Shown here: positions 58,799-64,000 of the stretch, in pieces
How the letters are laid out: the number at the start of each line of letters is the position of its first letter
Numbering within the stretch: position 1 is the first letter of the stretch
Source of the DNA: Desmodus rotundus
Lineage: Eukaryota; Chordata; Mammalia; Chiroptera; Phyllostomidae
DNA length: 64,000 nucleotides
Direction of reading: 5' to 3'
Assembly: GCF_022682495.2 (NCBI RefSeq)
Contig: NC_071389.1
Span: forward strand, 99,861,951-99,925,950
The notes under the pieces: model-generated
Told to the model about the DNA's origin: nothing
The model's database searches: none
Seen by the model: the letters and a program-made list of their open reading frames with translations, nothing else
Program-made: the position numbers and the translations under genes

Positions 58799-58814
58799 TT
58801 TAAAAATAAAATTA

Positions 58815-61171
58815 AAATTATACAGATTGCTTAATATTAAGAGCAAGAATGCCCTGCCTTCTGCACAGCCCACCACCTAACACCACTCCTAAAGAGACAA
58901 TGGCTGCTATTAATTTTGTTGACAACCTCTTCCAGTGGTGACCTCCGTATCTTTAATCATATGGTTTTTTGAATGTCTTATTTTTGATGAAGCAATTTTA
59001 ACCATTACCTATTCACTTGTATGATAGCAGATGAAGGTTTCATGTACCTAAACTCCCAAAAAAGTACTAGTTCTATTTTAATTCCTCCATCTGTCACCAT
59101 TAGGTTACTTATGCTTGCCTTTTTTTGTTGATTTTCCTAAGTCTCTCTGTGATGAGTTTCAGCAATCAGCTGAACATTAACAACTGAATAACAGGCAATG
59201 CCATACCTCTGGGTGATAAGTAAGTCAAAAGTGAAGTCCAGGCAGCCCCTCCAGGCTCCTGTTTTTCAAATTACAGACTCCCTGAAACTCATGACAATTC
59301 AATTCATAATAGTTATACTTACCTTCTTTTAGCAAGTTTGTAAAAAGAATACATTACTTTGTAAATGGAGAAGCAGCAGTCTCCATTTATTGCCAAAGGG
59401 CCAGGCAACACAATCTCTGTTGGGACAACCAAGTTCTTAGCTGATTACCTGGGTGTTCCATCAATGAGAAAGGGAACAAAACATACCAGGAACAATTATA
59501 AATCTCTGTACCTTACCTTTCTCTTGAGTCAACTTACACTATCTTTAGTCCTAGAATATAAGTTTCTTCGGGGAAAAATCACCAGTTTTCTACAGAGTTT
59601 GGCTCATTTAAACTAATCACATGTGCCATTCTTCCTCCTGTGACAACTTTACTTGACAATATTATGTACTCTCCTTCTCACATGGTTTTTTAAACATGAG
59701 TCCCTTGGCAATGATTATCCTTGTCATTGTCCTCTAAACATATGGCAGTCAGTCTATATCCTTTTTAACATAAGGGTCGTAATGTTATCTTCTAGACAAA
59801 AAATCTTGCATTAATGAATTCTATGGCCTTGACAGTAGCACTTGCACTCTCTGTGCCTTGTTATATATATATGATGGTTTTTAAATGTCCAAGAGCAACA
59901 TATAAAATTGAAGAACTCTAGAATATTAAAACAATCTCCAAAGTCTTAAAATTTGATCTCTCTCTAAATGTATAAATCCTTCCCTGTATCCCCACTATTG
60001 CTGGAATATGTCAGTTAGTGCCCTAAGTTCAGGTAGTAATAAGGAATTGAGAACAACACTTCAAGTGTGGTCTGACTTGAGCAGAGAACAGTGTCCTATT
60101 TTTAAAGAAAACCTAAGTTTGCATTACATTGATATGTATTTTTGGCTGCTATATCATCCTTATGGCTCATTTTATACTTGTAGTCACAGAAAATCATGTC
60201 AGTTACGCAAATACACAGATCATTTCTATCACATTCTTAACTTAATATCCCCCAAAATACAACAGCCTGAATTTTTGTTTTCTAAATTGTTTGTTGCTTT
60301 TAAAAAATTATTTTCCTGATTATAATCAAACAAGTTATTCAGTTTTATTATGAAAAATAACCAGAAAGGTACAAGTATTAAGTTAAAATCAACTATGACT
60401 ATGCATGATGTGAAGCTCCAGACTCCCAGATACAAAGCAGAGCTGGGGTCAAATCAGAAGAAATTAACCAAAATTTCACTCAACTCTGCCCCCAATGCCT
60501 TCTACAGATCCCACTTCAGTTAACTATAGAGAGGACCCTTACTGCACATTACAAATATTATCCCCAAAGGGTGAATTTACCATCAAATTATGTCATTTCT
60601 ATAGGAGGACGATTGGATGACAAGAGCATTCGAGTCGTATGATGCATTCAGTAAGTGACTGCACCTTGTACACAGCATGATAATTCTGGAATTTTTCATA
60701 TGCTAATGAAAGAAAACACTGAATAAAATATTTCAATGTGACTAATATGATAATTATCTATGAGGTAAATTGTACTTTGAGCCAGAATCTCTCACACTGA
60801 GCAGGACCTTCTAAGTCCCTGTGAAGAACACATCATTTTTCCCAGAATCATCCTAGAAAAAGTCTTATTGTGGAAAAGATTTCTGCAGGTATATTTCTTT
60901 CTTTTCCAAAAAATTTACACAGTTAATTTTTCAATATGATTATAAAATGTACACTAATATGTGAACTTTTGTTTTATTAAGTGTAATAATGAATCATCAC
61001 AATTTTTAGAGATTTTGAAAATGTAAATTAAGGTTTTTGGGGTTAGCAAAACTTATGTGCTTTCTTTTTCTCCCCTAAATTATTGAATTTATTATTTTTT
61101 TCATTGACATGGCTCATATGCCTTTAATTTTCTTTTTTTCCTCAAGTTTTTAAACTAGGCAATTTTTTTTC
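58815..61171. other. Unassigned host DNA
   Basis: About 2.3 kb with no recognised gene or transposon. Contains a short (TA)n at 59861-59872. Confidence 0.5.
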
Positions 61172-64000
61172 CATTTTAAAAAATTTTATTGTTGTTCAAC
61201 TAGTTTTCTGCCTTTTCCCCCACCTCTGCCCCCCAAACCAGCCATCCCCACCTCCTCCCTTGATTCCAACCCACCTTGGTTTTGTCCACATGTCCCTTAT
61301 AGTTGTTCCTGAAAACACTTCATCCATTTTCCCCCCCCCGTTATCACTTCCCATCTCCCCTCTGGATACTATCTGTTTGTTCTTAATTTCAAAGTCTCTG
61401 GTTATATTTTGTTTGCTCATTCGTCTTGTTCATTAGGTTCCACTTAAAGATGAGATTGTATGGTATTTGTCTTTCACCAACTGGCCTATTTCACTTAGCC
61501 TAATGCTCTCCAATTCTATCCACGCTGTCACAAAGGATAGGAGCCTCTTCTTTCTTTCTGCTGCATAGAATCCCATTGTGTAAATATACCATAGTTTTTT
61601 TTATCCATTCATTTACTGATGGGCTTCCAGCACTTGGCTATTGTAAATTGTGCTACTATGAACACTGAGGTGCATAGGTTCTTTTGGATTGGTGTTTCAG
61701 GATGCTTAGGATATAATCACAGCAGTGGAATTGCCAGGTCAAAAGGCAGTTCCATTTTTAGATTTCAGAGGAAATTCCTTGGTGTTTTCTATAGTGGCTG
61801 CAATCCCACCAAGAGTTCCCTAGAGTTCCCCTATCTCCACATCCTTTCCAACACTTGTGGATTGTTGCTTTCTTTATGATTGTCATTCTCACCTGTGTTA
61901 AGTGGTATCTCATTGTGGTTTTAATTTGCATCTCTCTGATGGCTAGTGATGCTGAGCGTCCTTTCATATGTCTCTGGACCCTTTGTACGTCCTCCTTGCA
62001 GGAGTGTCTCTTGAAGTCCTTTGCCCATATTTAATTGTTTTTTGTGTGTTCCTGGAGTGCACTCATGTGAACTCCTTATATACTTTAGAGATCAAAACCT
62101 TCTCTGAGGTATCATTGGCAAATATGTTTTCCCATAGAGTTAGTTATCTTTTTATTTTAATGCTGTTTTCTTTAGCTGTGCAAAACTTTTATTTTGATGA
62201 AATCCCACTTGTTTATTCTTTCCTTTATGTCCCTTGCTCTAGGGGACATATCAGTGAAAATATTACTACGTGGAATATCTGAGATATTCCTGACTATGTT
62301 CTCCTGTAGGACTTTTATGGAGTCAGGACTTATATTTAAGTCTCTTATCCTGCTTGAATTAATTTTTGTGTATGGTGTAAGTTGGTGATCAAGGTTAACT
62401 TTTTTGCATGTAGCTGTCCAGCTCTCCCAACACCATTTGTTGAAGAGGCTATTTTTACTCCACTTTATGCTGCTGCCCCATTGTTAAACATTAATTGACC
62501 ATAGAGGCTTGGGTTTATTTCTGGGCTCTCTATTCTTTTCCATTGGTCCAGATGTCTGTTCTTATGCCAATACCAGGCTGTTTTGATTACAGTGGCCTTG
62601 TAATACAGTTTGATATCGGGTATTATGATCCTGCCTACTTTGTTCTTTCACAAAATTGCTGCAGTTATTCAGGGTAATTTATGGTTCAAAAAAACTTTTT
62701 GAAGTGTTTATTCTATATCTGTGAAATATGTCATTGGTACTTTAATAGGGATTGCATTGAATCTATAAATTACTTTGGATAATATGGACATTTTGATGAT
62801 GTTAATCCTTCCAATCGATGAACATGGTATATGTTTCCATGTGTTTGTGTCTTCCTGAATTTCTTTGTTCAGTGTTGTGGAGTTTTCTGAGAACAGGTGT
62901 TTTACCTCCTAGGATAGGTTTATTCCTAGGTACTTTATTTTTCTTGTTGCTATATCAAATGGGATTTTTCCTGATTTCTGTTTCTGATATTTCACTGTTG
63001 GTATGCAAAAAGTGCCTTTGATTACTTAATATTTACTTTTTATATGGCTGTTTTGCCAAATTCACTTATTAGGTCATGTAGTATTTTGGTGGAGCCTATA
63101 GGATTTTCTACATACACTTTCATGTCATCTGCAAACAATGACAGTTGTGTTTTCTCTTTTGCAATTTGGATGTCTTTTATTTCCTTTTCTTGTCTGATCA
63201 CAGTGGCTAGGACTTCCAATACTATGTTGAATAGAAGTGGTGGAAGTTGACAACCTTGTCTTGTTCCTGATCTTAGGGGGAAAGTTTTTAGTTTTTGCCC
63301 TTTGAGTATAATGTTGGCTGTAGGTCTCTCATATATGGCCTTTATTATGTTGAGGAATGCTGCCTCTATTCCCATTTTGCCTAGTGTTTTAATCATAAAT
63401 GGGTACTATACCTTATCAAATGCTTTTTCTGCATTTATTGATTTAATCATGTGGTTTATGTCTTTGCTTTTGTTTACGTGGTGTACTTCGTTTATTGATT
63501 TGCAAATATTGTACCATCCTTGCATCCCTGGGGTGAATCCCACTTCATCATAGTGTATGATCTTCTTAATGTGTTGCTGGATATGGTTTGCCAGAATTTT
63601 GTTTAGGTTTTTAGCCTCTATGTTCATCAGCAATATTGGCCTGAAGTTTTATTTCATTGTTATGTCTTTATCTGGTTTTGGGATTAGGATGATGCTGGTT
63701 TCATAAAGTGTTTGGGAGTCTTCTGTCTTCTTGGATTTTTTGGAAGAGTCTGTGAAGGATAGGAGTTAGTTCTTTCTAAAATGCTTTGTAGATTTCTCCT
63801 GTGAAACTGTCTGGCCCAGTGCTATATTTTGTTGGGAGTCTTTTGATTACTGCTTCAATTTCTTCTGGTGTTATTGGTCTGTTCAGGCTTTCTGCCTCTT
63901 CATTCCATTTTGGAAGGTTATATTTTTCTAGAAATTTGTCCATTTCACTTAGGTTTTCAAATATTGGCATATAGTTGTTCCTAGTAATGTCTTACATTCA
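61172..64000 (-). mobile_element. L1G: L1 running off the right edge
   Basis: Minus-strand L1 with its 3' end at about 61172-61186 (T-rich on this strand), a 3'UTR to about 61440, and ORF2 from its C-terminus up to the start of the reverse-transcriptase domain at the edge. The 5' part, and therefore its full length and target duplication, lies outside the window. Confidence 0.92.
61440..64000 (-). pseudogene. L1G ORF2, partial and broken
   Basis: Minus-strand ORF2 in several frames. The upstream segment reads '[20 protein letters not shown]' (63840-63900), then 'IPHPDE'-like RT start sequence with a frame change near 63400-63640. Next comes a piece at 63040-63396 with '[19 protein letters not shown]' and an intact FADD box at 63124-63135. 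The C-terminal half down to 61440 is split by stops. It continues upstream beyond 64000. Confidence 0.9.

Overview
This window is vertebrate nuclear DNA, almost certainly from an insectivorous bat (Yangochiroptera). The evidence is four tRNA-derived SINEs of the bat Ves type, one of which keeps the typical tail around 'cctcgagtgaagat', several laurasiatherian-style L1 elements with G-rich 3'UTRs, an ORF1-only HAL1 half-LINE, and a short mariner-derived element beginning 'cagggtggggcaaaa'. I cannot resolve the family or species. I found no host protein-coding exon, tRNA, rRNA or CpG-island promoter I can defend; the window reads as intergenic or intronic DNA built from layered retrotransposons.

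Layout. 1-2.8 kb: host DNA with decayed LTR ends. 2.8-5.7 kb: two solo LTRs of one family in opposite orientation, each with an internal minisatellite that is about 5 units long in one copy and about 15-16 in the other. 5.7-11 kb: host DNA, L2, and a MIR split by a hAT element. 11-15.3 kb: an old L1 interrupted by a twin-primed L1, a second L1 in that element's tail, and an MLT1-like LTR. 15.3-25 kb: host DNA with Ves SINEs, MER5-like elements, an L1 3' end and nested MaLR LTRs. 25.2-31.9 kb: a near-full-length plus-strand L1 (L1D), abutting an older minus-strand L1 (L1F, to 35.3 kb) that lacks its 3' half. 35-40 kb: host DNA, a mariner MITE, a short L1 3' end, an old L1 with a Ves insert, and an ERV-like LTR. 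40.4-46.8 kb: a second near-full-length L1 (L1E) with a target-site duplication. 46.9-57.4 kb: host DNA, Ves, MIR, L1 3' end, MER3. 57.4-58.8 kb: full-length HAL1. 61.2 kb to the edge: minus-strand L1 (L1G), continuing outside.

None of the L1 copies can encode working proteins. The most useful observations are: L1D and L1E share one nonsense codon at codon 58 of ORF2; three very short L1 insertions all stop beside the G-quadruplex-like tract of the L1 3'UTR; the LTR minisatellite differs strongly in length between the two copies; the L1D 5'UTR has a recursive-splice-like polypyrimidine-AG|GTGAG site; and the HAL1 starts with a perfect hairpin. I found no new defence, toxin or enzyme system.
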